Source: Acidobacteriota bacterium
Lineage (GTDB): Bacteria; Acidobacteriota; Holophagae; Thermotomaculales; Thermotomaculaceae
Assembly: GCA_003650445.1 (NCBI GenBank)
Contig: QMQE01000022.1
Location: 1 to 21,265 of the forward strand
DNA length: 21,265 bases
Direction: 5' to 3'
Shown: positions 1 to 6,518 of the stretch, in pieces
Numbering within the stretch: position 1 is the first letter of the stretch
Layout: each line of letters begins with the position of its first letter
Notes under the pieces: model-generated
The model's database searches: none
Seen by the model: only the letters and a program-made list of their open reading frames with translations
What the model was told of the DNA's origin: nothing
Made by a program: the position numbers and the translations under genes

Positions 1-2516
1 CATTCCGTCATCAGGGAAGAACAGGTGTATAGTTCTCCGAGAAAAGCAGAACCGGCATAGGCCTTATCCAGCATATCCGAAAACTTCTTAAACTTTTCCC
101 ACCATTTGAGTGCCCACACCTGCCCGGTTCCCACAGCGAGACCGATCGCAAAGCCCTGAGTCAGGTCAACTGAAAGGTCTTTCCATGCCTTGGCTTCTTC
201 GACCACCAGTCGACGCCGGGCAATATTCTGATAGTGGTCTCGCAGGTTTCCGCTGTTTGACACCAGCCAGGGCTGAACATCATCAAAGGCATCCAATACC
301 GCCTGAGGATTCGCTACCAGAAAATTGTCCAGATGTTTCATGGTAATACCACGGTAGTAGAACAGCACTTCCTGTTTGATTTGATCAGGAACAGGATTCT
401 TGGGCCACTTAATACCATTTTCCTTTGACACATAATCGGCTAGAAACCCCAGAAATTGCTTTAGTCCATTGAAAATCTTTGCGTTCGCATTATTCATAGC
501 AACTACGGCAGCCCGTCCCCATTTGCTTTTCTGATTCCGTGTGATAATGGCATTGAATCGTTGAAATATCATTCTCTTAATGCTCTTGCTGCCAGCCTCG
601 TCACCCTTGAATACCAGATCAGCAGCGCTGCCCTCTCTCGCCATACCCTTAACCTTTCTGCCAAATTTAAATTTCTTGTTGGCCCAGTCCCAGGCCATGC
701 CCAGAAGCGACCAGCCGTGTCTGATTACTTCTCCTGTTGTGTCTGCTACAAGCTTTTCACTCATCCAGTATGTGGCCATCAGGTCTCCCAATAACTGAAA
801 CTTGGCTTCGTACGCCTCCGCCTGTTCCGGGGGGTCCATGACCACAGCCAGCTCCATGGTATATACCTGTTGGCCCGCCCGCTTCTGGAATGCTTTGTCC
901 GGAAACATGTACAGGTTTTTGCCAAGTGAATCCCGTCGTTTTTTGTGCACTTCGCTGAATGGATAAATAAAAGGTTTTTTGAGTTTATGAGAATAGAATG
1001 CGGGCCAGTTCCTGTATTTCAGTTCTATGTTCAGTTTCCCGTTCTTGTCCGTTTCTGCTTCGAACATACTTTCATGGCCGGTGATTGCGCCGCCCGTAAT
1101 CCACACTTTTGCGTAGCCTATCGGCACATCGGATACGTCGTACATTCCGTATGGGCGTTTCACTCTGGCCAGGATTGTGCCGGTAATTCTACCCCTGGGG
1201 CTTGCAATGGTGACAGGCAGGCCTTTTTTGTCTTCAAATCCCGGTTTATCCAGAATCAGCCTTGCTTCGGTGCAGCGTAAAATGCCAACGGCGGAGGTAA
1301 TGTATTTTTCTTTTTTGCCATTCTGGTAGTATGCCCAGATAATATCCTGTTTGCATGTACCCAGCTTCTGAAAATTGTTTGTTTTGAAAACCGGTGCCCG
1401 GTATCGGCAGCGGAAAATTCCACGGGAGTCTGTACGACCTTTTGCCTGGATCAATGTGCCTCCCATGCCGCTTCGGCCGATTTGAAGTCGAACCGGAATG
1501 CCTGATTTTGGCCGTCCTTTTTTATCCCGGTAAATAAAAACCATTTGCGTTTCACTTTTACCGTCACCGGGAAGGATGTTTTGCTTAATAATCAGCGAAA
1601 CTTTCTCTGTTTCTTCCAGTTTTTCTTCAGTTTCATAGCCTTCTTTGGGAATATCGCCTTTTCTTGTGAGATATACCGGTGGTGCTACCATGTAAAGAGT
1701 GTTTCCGGGTAATACTTTCATCGCTGTGGGCCATCCCAGGAAAGCGCTGTTTTTTGTTGCCTGCATATCCCGTTCGTCAAAGAGATACACAATCAAAAAT
1801 CCACCTTTTTTTTCTCCCTTTGATCGGAAAGATATTTCTGCGCCGCCAGTTTTGATTGTGCCAATGTATCCGGGGCCTCCCCGTCTGACAGTCAGTTTCC
1901 ACCGGGACGAACCGGTCACGTCCCGACCGGCATAAATGCCCGAACGCAAATTCGCGGTAACATTGCCCCTCACCTTCAAAATCCGGATTGCGCATTTTCC
2001 CCGCAGTCCATTCATTTCCCCAATGATATGAACCGTCGGTGTTTTTCCCTGAATGCTTGTCATCCCTGACACGCTGGCCATTCCCATTGCGACATCACGG
2101 GCGGTTTTCATGTTCATTTCATAGGCGTGTTTCCCGGTCAGTTCGGAAACAGATTTCCCTTTAAGCCGTTGTATGATTGCCATGGTCAACCGGATTGAAC
2201 GTTGAAAAACCTTACTTTCGTTATCCAGAATCGGAGCGGTGAATGTTGCCTGTCCAATTCCATTTTTCAGGTTTACCCTTGCCGGAATCAGGCGCCCCGC
2301 GTTCAATTTTAATTGAACGGTTCCGCTTTTATTCACAAGTTCGCCTTCATTGTTGCGAAGTGTAATGGTAATAGTTGTTGTTGTATCCCCATCACCGGGC
2401 AGTTCCTGTATGCCGGGTTCAAGGAAAAGCCGCAGGTTTCCCCCTGGCTGTTGTCCGTAAACTGCCGATGCCCAGCCCATTAGAAAAAACAGCACAAAAA
2501 CCGAAACTCGTTTCAT
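1..2516 (-). CDS. Large secreted protein with bacterial Ig-like domains, partial (C-terminus outside window)
   Basis: An uninterrupted reading frame runs from ATG at 2516 to the left edge (about 838 codons, no stop), so the C-terminus is missing. Residues 1-22 form a signal peptide: Lys-Arg, a hydrophobic stretch, then Ala-Val-Tyr-Gly-Gln. Two related segments, starting near residues 39 and 315, share the pattern LPGDG, a beta-rich stretch, R..NEG/R.KKG, then a G-rich strand. This resembles invasin/intimin-type (Big_1-like) Ig domains. Beyond about residue 480 I recognise no domain; that part is rich in Lys, Trp and aromatic residues and looks helical. The start overlaps the stop of the upstream GYF_2 gene in ATGA (2513-2516), so the two are translationally coupled. 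The role is probably extracellular or periplasmic, perhaps adhesion or surface binding, but this is inferred from the fold alone. Confidence 0.8.
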   Translation of the reverse strand, partial: MKRVSVFVLFFLMGWASAVYGQQPGGNLRLFLEPGIQELPGDGDTTTTITITLRNNEGELVNKSGTVQLKLNAGRLIPARVNLKNGIGQATFTAPILDNESKVFQRSIRLTMAIIQRLKGKSVSELTGKHAYEMNMKTARDVAMGMASVSGMTSIQGKTPTVHIIGEMNGLRGKCAIRILKVRGNVTANLRSGIYAGRDVTGSSRWKLTVRRGGPGYIGTIKTGGAEISFRSKGEKKGGFLIVYLFDERDMQATKNSAFLGWPTAMKVLPGNTLYMVAPPVYLTRKGDIPKEGYETEEKLEETEKVSLIIKQNILPGDGKSETQMVFIYRDKKGRPKSGIPVRLQIGRSGMGGTLIQAKGRTDSRGIFRCRYRAPVFKTNNFQKLGTCKQDIIWAYYQNGKKEKYITSAVGILRCTEARLILDKPGFEDKKGLPVTIASPRGRITGTILARVKRPYGMYDVSDVPIGYAKVWITGGAITGHESMFEAETDKNGKLNIELKYRNWPAFYSHKLKKPFIYPFSEVHKKRRDSLGKNLYMFPDKAFQKRAGQQVYTMELAVVMDPPEQAEAYEAKFQLLGDLMATYWMSEKLVADTTGEVIRHGWSLLGMAWDWANKKFKFGRKVKGMAREGSAADLVFKGDEAGSKSIKRMIFQRFNAIITRNQKSKWGRAAVVAMNNANAKIFNGLKQFLGFLADYVSKENGIKWPKNPVPDQIKQEVLFYYRGITMKHLDNFLVANPQAVLDAFDDVQPWLVSNSGNLRDHYQNIARRRLVVEEAKAWKDLSVDLTQGFAIGLAVGTGQVWALKWWEKFKKFSDMLDKAYAGSAFLGELYTCSSLMTE

Positions 2517-2980
2517 TTTATTCCTCCGTCCGGGATGAACGAGGAACTGATTTTCGAGGCCGGGGGGAAATAATCCGGAATTGTTTTATATTCTTTATCA
2601 ACGGGAGAAGGCGGTTGCCGGTATTTATACCATGCCACACCTGCGATTCCACCGATGAGAAGGATAATGAGTAAAATCAGAATCAGACATCCACTGCAGC
2701 AACAGGAGCGTTTCCGGGGTGGAGGCGGCGAAGCTGTTGTTGCCGGATGAAGGGGGTCTGGAGAATCCGGCGGCGGGGAAACCGATGTTGGGGCATCTGT
2801 TTGCGGGGAAGGGAAAAATCCCGGAAACATTTGCCACGCCGGCAGCCAGGCTGTCATTCCTTCCCGCCAGCAGAGAGATTGAGGTGTTATGTGCCCGGAG
2901 TGAACATAAGCTTGGATTTCCGCTTCCGTGTACGGTCCGGATTGTTTTGTCCCATTTCTGATATAGAAGTCCCGATTCAC
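2513..2980 (-). CDS. GYF_2 (DUF4339)-domain single-pass membrane protein
   Basis: The product is 155 aa with a GTG start preceded by GGGGGA. Residues 1-55 match the GYF_2 pattern: FYIRNG, then SGPYTEAEIQ, then G.ITP..LCWREGM.AWLPA. A Pro/Ser/Thr-rich linker follows (about 57-90), then a Cys-rich juxtamembrane stretch (RKRSCCCSGC) and one transmembrane helix (about 97-117, Leu/Ile/Gly-rich). The tail is a short hydrophilic segment of about 38 residues. GYF_2 domains are thought to bind proline-rich peptides; the partner here is unknown. The Cys cluster next to the helix could be lipidated or bind metal, which is speculative. The stop overlaps the start of the large secreted protein by 4 bp, so the two probably act together at the envelope. 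Confidence 0.8.
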   Translation of the reverse strand: MNRDFYIRNGTKQSGPYTEAEIQAYVHSGHITPQSLCWREGMTAWLPAWQMFPGFFPSPQTDAPTSVSPPPDSPDPLHPATTASPPPPRKRSCCCSGCLILILLIILLIGGIAGVAWYKYRQPPSPVDKEYKTIPDYFPPASKISSSFIPDGGIK

Positions 2981-3127
2981 GTGTCCCCCGGTATTTTGTT
3001 CGTATAGTTGGATGGCGGCGAGAGAAAATGAATATTTCTCCAGTGAAAAGAGCCGTTCACTTTTTTGTGCGCCTTCCGGTTAATGAAGGCAGTTTAACAT
3101 GAACCAATGATTTATTGCCACAGCTTT

Positions 3128-3862
3128 TTATAAATCGAAATTATATTCACCGTTTTTTCGAATGTCGATGTATGCGTCAGGGAACATGCGTTTACAGATG
3201 TTTTTCGCATGTATTCCACTGCAATGACAGGGGCCCAGTTTTTCCGCACCCATTTCCTGGAGTTCATCGAATACGCTTTCTATTTCGGCATCATCTTTGT
3301 TCATCAGGTGGAACCCGCCAGCCACCAGTAATGGAACAGCATTGTCCCCGATAAGTTCCAATACTGTCTTGAGCATCCGGGAAATTCCAGGATGGGCACA
3401 GCCGGTAATCAGGGTAAATCCCTGCCCCCCTTTCGCCACCAGTCCCTGTTCATTTTTCCGGTTTCCCTTGTATGTAGCATCAATCTCCCCGGTCAGGGAA
3501 AAACCATCCTGAATATCCGTAGGCATATTGTTGATGTGAAGGGAAACCCCTGTCAACAGGACTTTCTCCTTCAATTCCGCTGAAAATGAAGGCAGAAGAT
3601 AAACATTTAACCGCGACGAAGCCGGATGTGCCGCAATGAAATCCAGCAGGCCACCTGCGTGATCCCAGTGGTCATGGGAAATAACCACGTCCGTGATTTT
3701 CCGTAAATCCACCTTGAAAAAGTCCAGCCCTTGCTTTAGTTTTTCAAACGCTTCAGTCGTATCAAACAAGATACTGTCATTGAGCAGAAAAGAAACACCC
3801 CACCCTCTGTCTTTTCTGTCTGGATTCGGATTGTCGAACAGCACTTTCAGATTCAGTTTCAT
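3128..3862 (-). CDS. Metallo-beta-lactamase-fold hydrolase (COG1237-like)
   Basis: The product is 244 aa with no signal peptide, so it is probably cytoplasmic. The metal-binding signature HDHWDH is at residues 63-68, with GCAHPG (His157), AGGFH (His185) and PCHCSG (His213) further on. This spacing and the GCAHPG/GGFH pair are typical of the COG1237 group, often annotated as 7,8-dihydropterin-6-methyl-4-(beta-D-ribofuranosyl)-aminobenzene-5'-phosphate synthase-like. The true substrate of bacterial members is mostly unknown. Length is somewhat short for the family (commonly 250-300 aa) but all ligand motifs are present. It starts at ATG 3862 without an obvious Shine-Dalgarno sequence and is separated by about 150 bp from the GYF_2 gene, so it is probably monocistronic. 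Confidence 0.85.
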   Translation of the reverse strand: MKLNLKVLFDNPNPDRKDRGWGVSFLLNDSILFDTTEAFEKLKQGLDFFKVDLRKITDVVISHDHWDHAGGLLDFIAAHPASSRLNVYLLPSFSAELKEKVLLTGVSLHINNMPTDIQDGFSLTGEIDATYKGNRKNEQGLVAKGGQGFTLITGCAHPGISRMLKTVLELIGDNAVPLLVAGGFHLMNKDDAEIESVFDELQEMGAEKLGPCHCSGIHAKNICKRMFPDAYIDIRKNGEYNFDL

Positions 3863-3921
3863 GACCGTTTCACTTTACCAGAGTATCGGCAGACGCGCAA
3901 AAAAACATAAGAATGGGACTT

Positions 3922-3990
3922 ACCGCTGAGGTCGCAGAGCACGCAGAGAAAAGAAGGAGGATTAACACAACACAAAGCCACAAAGACAAG
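3922..3990 (-). repeat. Dispersed CGCAGAG/CACAA repeat, copy 3
   Basis: This is a divergent copy of the family seen at 6161-6254 and 6351-6448, in opposite orientation. It shows ACCGC.GAG, TCGCAGAG and ACGCAGAG in tandem with a roughly 9-bp period, then a purine-rich run, then a CACAA-type short-period stretch. It lies in the intergenic space between the MBL gene and the toxin-antitoxin operon. Confidence 0.7.
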
Positions 3991-4098
3991 ATAATAATAA
4001 GGTTGAACGAATACAGAGCAAAATAAAGACTACCCCCCAGACCAAAATCAGGGAATTGTTCTATTTGTGATTTTTAAAGATGAGAACGGGTCACATCC

Positions 4099-4127
4099 TT
4101 GACATATTCGTATACAAAGCATACATT
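4099..4127 (+). promoter_or_regulatory. Sigma70-type promoter of the toxin-antitoxin operon
   Basis: A perfect -35 TTGACA (4099-4104) is followed by a 17-bp spacer and TACATT (4122-4127). The predicted start site near 4134 leaves a leader of about 12 nt that carries little beyond the GGAGGAG ribosome-binding site. Confidence 0.7.
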
Positions 4128-4133
4128 GTATAC
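4110..4133. promoter_or_regulatory. Palindromic operator GTATACAA-N8-TTGTATAC
   Basis: This perfect 8+8 bp inverted repeat overlaps the spacer and -10 of the toxin-antitoxin promoter. Ribbon-helix-helix antitoxins typically bind such sites to repress their own operon, so this is the likely autoregulatory operator. Confidence 0.7.
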
Positions 4134-4145
4134 AGGAGGAGAAAA

Positions 4146-4367
4146 ATGCAGAGTATTTCAGCAAGAATCCCTGATAACTTAAAAGAAACTATTGATGAAA
4201 TCGCATCCGACAGGAACCGGAAACGGGGAGACATCGTACGGGAAGCAATTGAATGGTATCTTGCGGAATGGGCAGACTATCAGATTGCCTTGGAGAGACT
4301 CAAAGACCACACGGACAAAATCGTCACAGAACAAGAACTGTTAACAGAAATGAACTGGGATGACTGA
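4146..4367 (+). CDS. Ribbon-helix-helix antitoxin (CopG/RelB-like)
   Basis: The product is 73 aa. The start ATG 4146 is chosen because it follows AGGAGGAG at 4134-4141 and begins the conserved MQSISARIPDNL strand. A longer in-frame start at 4080 lies upstream of the promoter and is unlikely. Residues 1-45 form a ribbon-helix-helix DNA-binding fold (beta strand SISARIP, helix LKETIDEIA, turn RKRGDIV, helix REAIEWYL). Residues 46-73 are an acidic tail that would wrap the toxin. It overlaps the toxin gene by 8 bp, as is usual for type II pairs. It should neutralise the toxin and bind the palindrome just upstream. Confidence 0.88.
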   Translation: MQSISARIPDNLKETIDEIASDRNRKRGDIVREAIEWYLAEWADYQIALERLKDHTDKIVTEQELLTEMNWDD

Positions 4368-4665
4368 GTTTCAACTCCGATTCAAGGAAAGTATTCGAAA
4401 AGACCTGAGGCGTATCGGCAGAAAGGCATCCATTCACATTATCCGTAAAATCCGTGAAAGTTTATTGCCCAATCCGGCAGTCGGCAAACAACTGAAGGGG
4501 AAAGGCAGGATGCTCTGGTCCTGGCGAACAGGCAACTATAGGATAATTTACACATTCAACAATCAGAATCTAATTCTGCTGGTCATCCGTATTTCCCATC
4601 GAAAAGACGTGTACCGTAATCTGCCGTCTTTGTCTCCAGTGGATAAGAAAACGATTACAGGTTGA
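4360..4665 (+). CDS. RelE/ParE-superfamily toxin
   Basis: The product is 101 aa and basic. It starts at ATG 4360, inside the end of the antitoxin gene (8-bp overlap). Family signs are the N-terminal strand FQLRFKESIRKDLRRI, the middle motif LKG...LWSWRTGNYRIIYTF (Arg61) and the C-terminal ISHRKDVY (His80, Arg81, Lys82, Tyr85). These match the RelE-like fold and its usual catalytic or RNA-binding positions. The likely activity is ribosome-dependent mRNA cleavage. ParE-type gyrase inhibition cannot be excluded, but the HRKDVY ending favours RelE. It is expressed from the shared autoregulated promoter. Confidence 0.88.
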   Translation: MTEFQLRFKESIRKDLRRIGRKASIHIIRKIRESLLPNPAVGKQLKGKGRMLWSWRTGNYRIIYTFNNQNLILLVIRISHRKDVYRNLPSLSPVDKKTITG

Positions 4666-4781
4666 ACAGAAGGTCCGTTGAGCAGGGATAAAACCGGAAT
4701 GTTTTGGTTTTGATAAACTTGGAATATGATTTCATCCTTGACCCCGTTTCAGGCAAAAATGGATGCTATTCCCTTTTAGTC

Positions 4782-4809
4782 TTGACTTTTCGGGAATTAG
4801 AGCTATAAT
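4782..4809 (+). promoter_or_regulatory. Strong sigma70-type promoter of the ATPase gene
   Basis: TTGACT (4782-4787), a 16-bp spacer and a perfect TATAAT (4804-4809) lie directly before the ATPase gene. Seven nucleotides past the -10 is 4816, the A of the ATG, so the transcript is probably leaderless. No Shine-Dalgarno sequence is present upstream. Confidence 0.75.
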
Positions 4810-4815
4810 AGTCGC

Positions 4816-5943
4816 ATGGATAGAGAACTGATACCAAAAATTCAGGTGGATCTGAAAAGGAAGATGGTGCTTGTTTCCGGGCCACGACAGGCTGGAAAGA
4901 CCACTTTGGCAAGAATGCTGGCGTCAAATGTGGAATATTTCAATTACGATAATCCGGATGACCACCTGCTGTTGAAAGAAAAGAGCTGGAAACGGAAAAC
5001 AGACCTTTTGATTTTGGACGAACTACACAAAATGAAAAACTGGAAATCATGGTTGAAAGGGGTATATGACACAGAAGGGATTCATCCACCTATCATCGTA
5101 ACCGGCAGTGCAAAGATGAACATCTCCAGGAAGATGGGGGATTCAATGGCAGGCCGTTATTTTCACTATACCCTTCACCCATTCACCCTGAAAGAGTTGA
5201 AAGGGAAGTTGGATGCTGGAAAGGCTTTCCGCCTGCTGTTGTCAGTCGGTGGCTTCCCGGAACCGTTTCTAACAGAGGACCTTACTTTTTACAAAAGATG
5301 GAAACGGACACACCTCGACATTATCTTGAGACAAGACCTGCTGGACTTTGACACTGTCCGGAATATCAAATCAATTGAAATTCTGGTTTCCCTTCTCAAG
5401 AAGCGAGTCGGTTCTCAGATTTCGTACAATTCCCTTGCAAGGGATCTTGATTGCGACCCCAAGACGGTGAAGCGTTGGCTGGAAATACTGGAAAACCTGT
5501 ATGTTGTTTTCAAGGTCTCTCCATATCACCGAAATGTGGCCAGATCTCTGTTGAAGGAACCCAAGTACTACTTCTTTGACACCGGTCAGGTGGAAGGGGA
5601 CAATGGGGTAAAAATGGAAAACGTAATCGCTGCTTCACTTTTGCGGGAATGCCATTTTCTCAGAGATACGAAAGGAATAGCAGCCGAACTGTATTACCTG
5701 CGTACCAAAGATGGCAGAGAAGTGGATTTCCTGATTGTCCTTGACGGGCAGCCGACACAGATGATTGAATCAAAATGGAAAAGCAACAATGTATCCCCCG
5801 GTTTGAATCACTTCAAAAAATACTTTCCAGAAGTCAAACGAATTCAACTGGTACATAATCTGGCCCGAGAAAAACAGTACCCCGATGGCCTGTTTGTACT
5901 GGATGCCATACCCTGGCTGACAGACATGCCGATCTGTGAATAG
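4816..5943 (+). CDS. AAA_14/DUF4143 family ATPase
   Basis: The product is 375 aa. Domains in order: a P-loop ATPase with Walker A GPRQAGKT (22-29), Walker B LLILDE (64-69), sensor TGS (96-98) and the family-typical AGRYF (112-116); a winged-helix-like segment (about 203-234, SLARDLDCDPKTVKRWL); and a C-terminal DUF4143 domain with a nuclease-like core, REVDFLI (301-307) then IESKW (317-321). The last part resembles PD-(D/E)XK folds, but nuclease activity is not established for the family. These proteins are common in archaea and anaerobic bacteria, often near toxin-antitoxin genes, and their function is unknown. It follows the RelE pair by 150 bp and has its own promoter with no leader. Likely part of a mobile or accessory patch bounded by dispersed repeats. 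Confidence 0.88.
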   Translation: MDRELIPKIQVDLKRKMVLVSGPRQAGKTTLARMLASNVEYFNYDNPDDHLLLKEKSWKRKTDLLILDELHKMKNWKSWLKGVYDTEGIHPPIIVTGSAKMNISRKMGDSMAGRYFHYTLHPFTLKELKGKLDAGKAFRLLLSVGGFPEPFLTEDLTFYKRWKRTHLDIILRQDLLDFDTVRNIKSIEILVSLLKKRVGSQISYNSLARDLDCDPKTVKRWLEILENLYVVFKVSPYHRNVARSLLKEPKYYFFDTGQVEGDNGVKMENVIAASLLRECHFLRDTKGIAAELYYLRTKDGREVDFLIVLDGQPTQMIESKWKSNNVSPGLNHFKKYFPEVKRIQLVHNLAREKQYPDGLFVLDAIPWLTDMPICE

Positions 5944-6160
5944 CCAGGAATGGGGACTTCACCGAAGGCGCTTGCGCCCTGGTAGAAGTGGAAACAAAAT
6001 CTTTTTCATTTCATCTCCCTTCCACTTCTTATTGGCTTACATCCTTCCACGCTACAGGACTATTGTCCTCTCCCCCCTGCGGTCATTGCGCGTGCAAGTG
6101 CACGAAATAGGGGAATTGGCCGGTCCCCGCTTCTTTGAACCTTAGTTCTATGCTTTCTGA

Positions 6161-6254
6161 ACTTTGTGTCCTTGTGCCCTTGTGTTATATTTTTCTTCCT
6201 CTCCCTCCTCCCCCTCTGCGTGCTCTGCGAACTCTGCGGTGAGTCTCTATCCGG
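6161..6254 (+). repeat. Dispersed CGCAGAG/CACAA repeat, copy 1
   Basis: Read on the minus strand it has three CGCAGAG heptamers spaced by 2 nt, a purine-rich GGGGGAGGAGGG tract, then CACAA-type short-period repeats. The 54-bp part at 6201-6254 is nearly identical to 6395-6448, with two base differences by eye. Confidence 0.85.
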
Positions 6255-6271
6255 GGTGAGTAGGGGGTAAG

Positions 6272-6306
6272 AATAGTGAAAGTGAAAGTGCGAGTGCGCG
6301 AAAGAA
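6272..6306 (+). repeat. GTGAAA/GTGCGA short-period repeat, copy 1
   Basis: This 35-bp stretch contains AATAGTGAAAGTGAAAGTGC and ends in GCGCGAAAGAA. The same element occurs inverted at 20995-21029 with two mismatches. Confidence 0.8.
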
Positions 6307-6350
6307 AGATTGCTTGTCCCTTCTGAATATTATCTTTTCTGTTTCTAATT

Positions 6351-6448
6351 TTTGCGTCTCTGTGATTTTGTGTTAACTTCTCCTCTCATCCCATCTCCCT
6401 CCTCCCCCTCTGCGTACTCTGCGAACTCTGCGGTGAGTCTCTATCTGG
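6351..6448 (+). repeat. Dispersed CGCAGAG/CACAA repeat, copy 2
   Basis: This is a direct repeat of 6161-6254, shifted by about 194 bp. The pyrimidine-rich tract and the triple CTCTGCG block are conserved almost base for base, while the CACAA-side part has diverged. Confidence 0.85.
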
Positions 6449-6460
6449 CTGGCCCCCAAA

Positions 6461-6497
6461 TGCAAAACCGGGGACATGCAGCCACATGCCCCCGGTT
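6461..6497 (-). terminator. Rho-independent terminator of the fad operon
   Basis: On the minus strand a 13-bp stem (AACCGGGGGCATG with CATGTCCCCGGTT, one G-U pair) and a 6-nt loop are followed by TTTTGCATTT. It begins 21 bp after the fadN stop codon. Confidence 0.75.
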
Positions 6498-6518
6498 GAT
6501 GGTTATTACAAGGTTCGC

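Larger units (their letters stand above)
5944..6518. other. Non-coding interval of about 575 bp with repeats
   Basis: No plausible gene is seen on either strand. It holds an imperfect hairpin at about 5956-5992 (core GGCGC/GCGCC, possibly ending ATPase transcription), small hairpins AGGAC-TATT-GTCCT near 6057-6070 and CGTGC-AAGT-GCACG near 6091-6104, two copies of the CGCAGAG repeat, one GTGAAA/GTGCGA repeat, and the fad operon terminator. Confidence 0.7.

Noticed and set aside
3042..3066. Hairpin AGTGAA/TTCACT followed by T-run, terminator-like on the plus strand
   Set aside because: No plus-strand gene lies upstream, and on the minus strand (the direction of the MBL gene) no U-run follows the stem.
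4690..4711. AAAACC/GGTTTT hairpin after the toxin gene as a terminator
   Set aside because: The stem has only two GC pairs and a 10-nt loop; too weak to claim.
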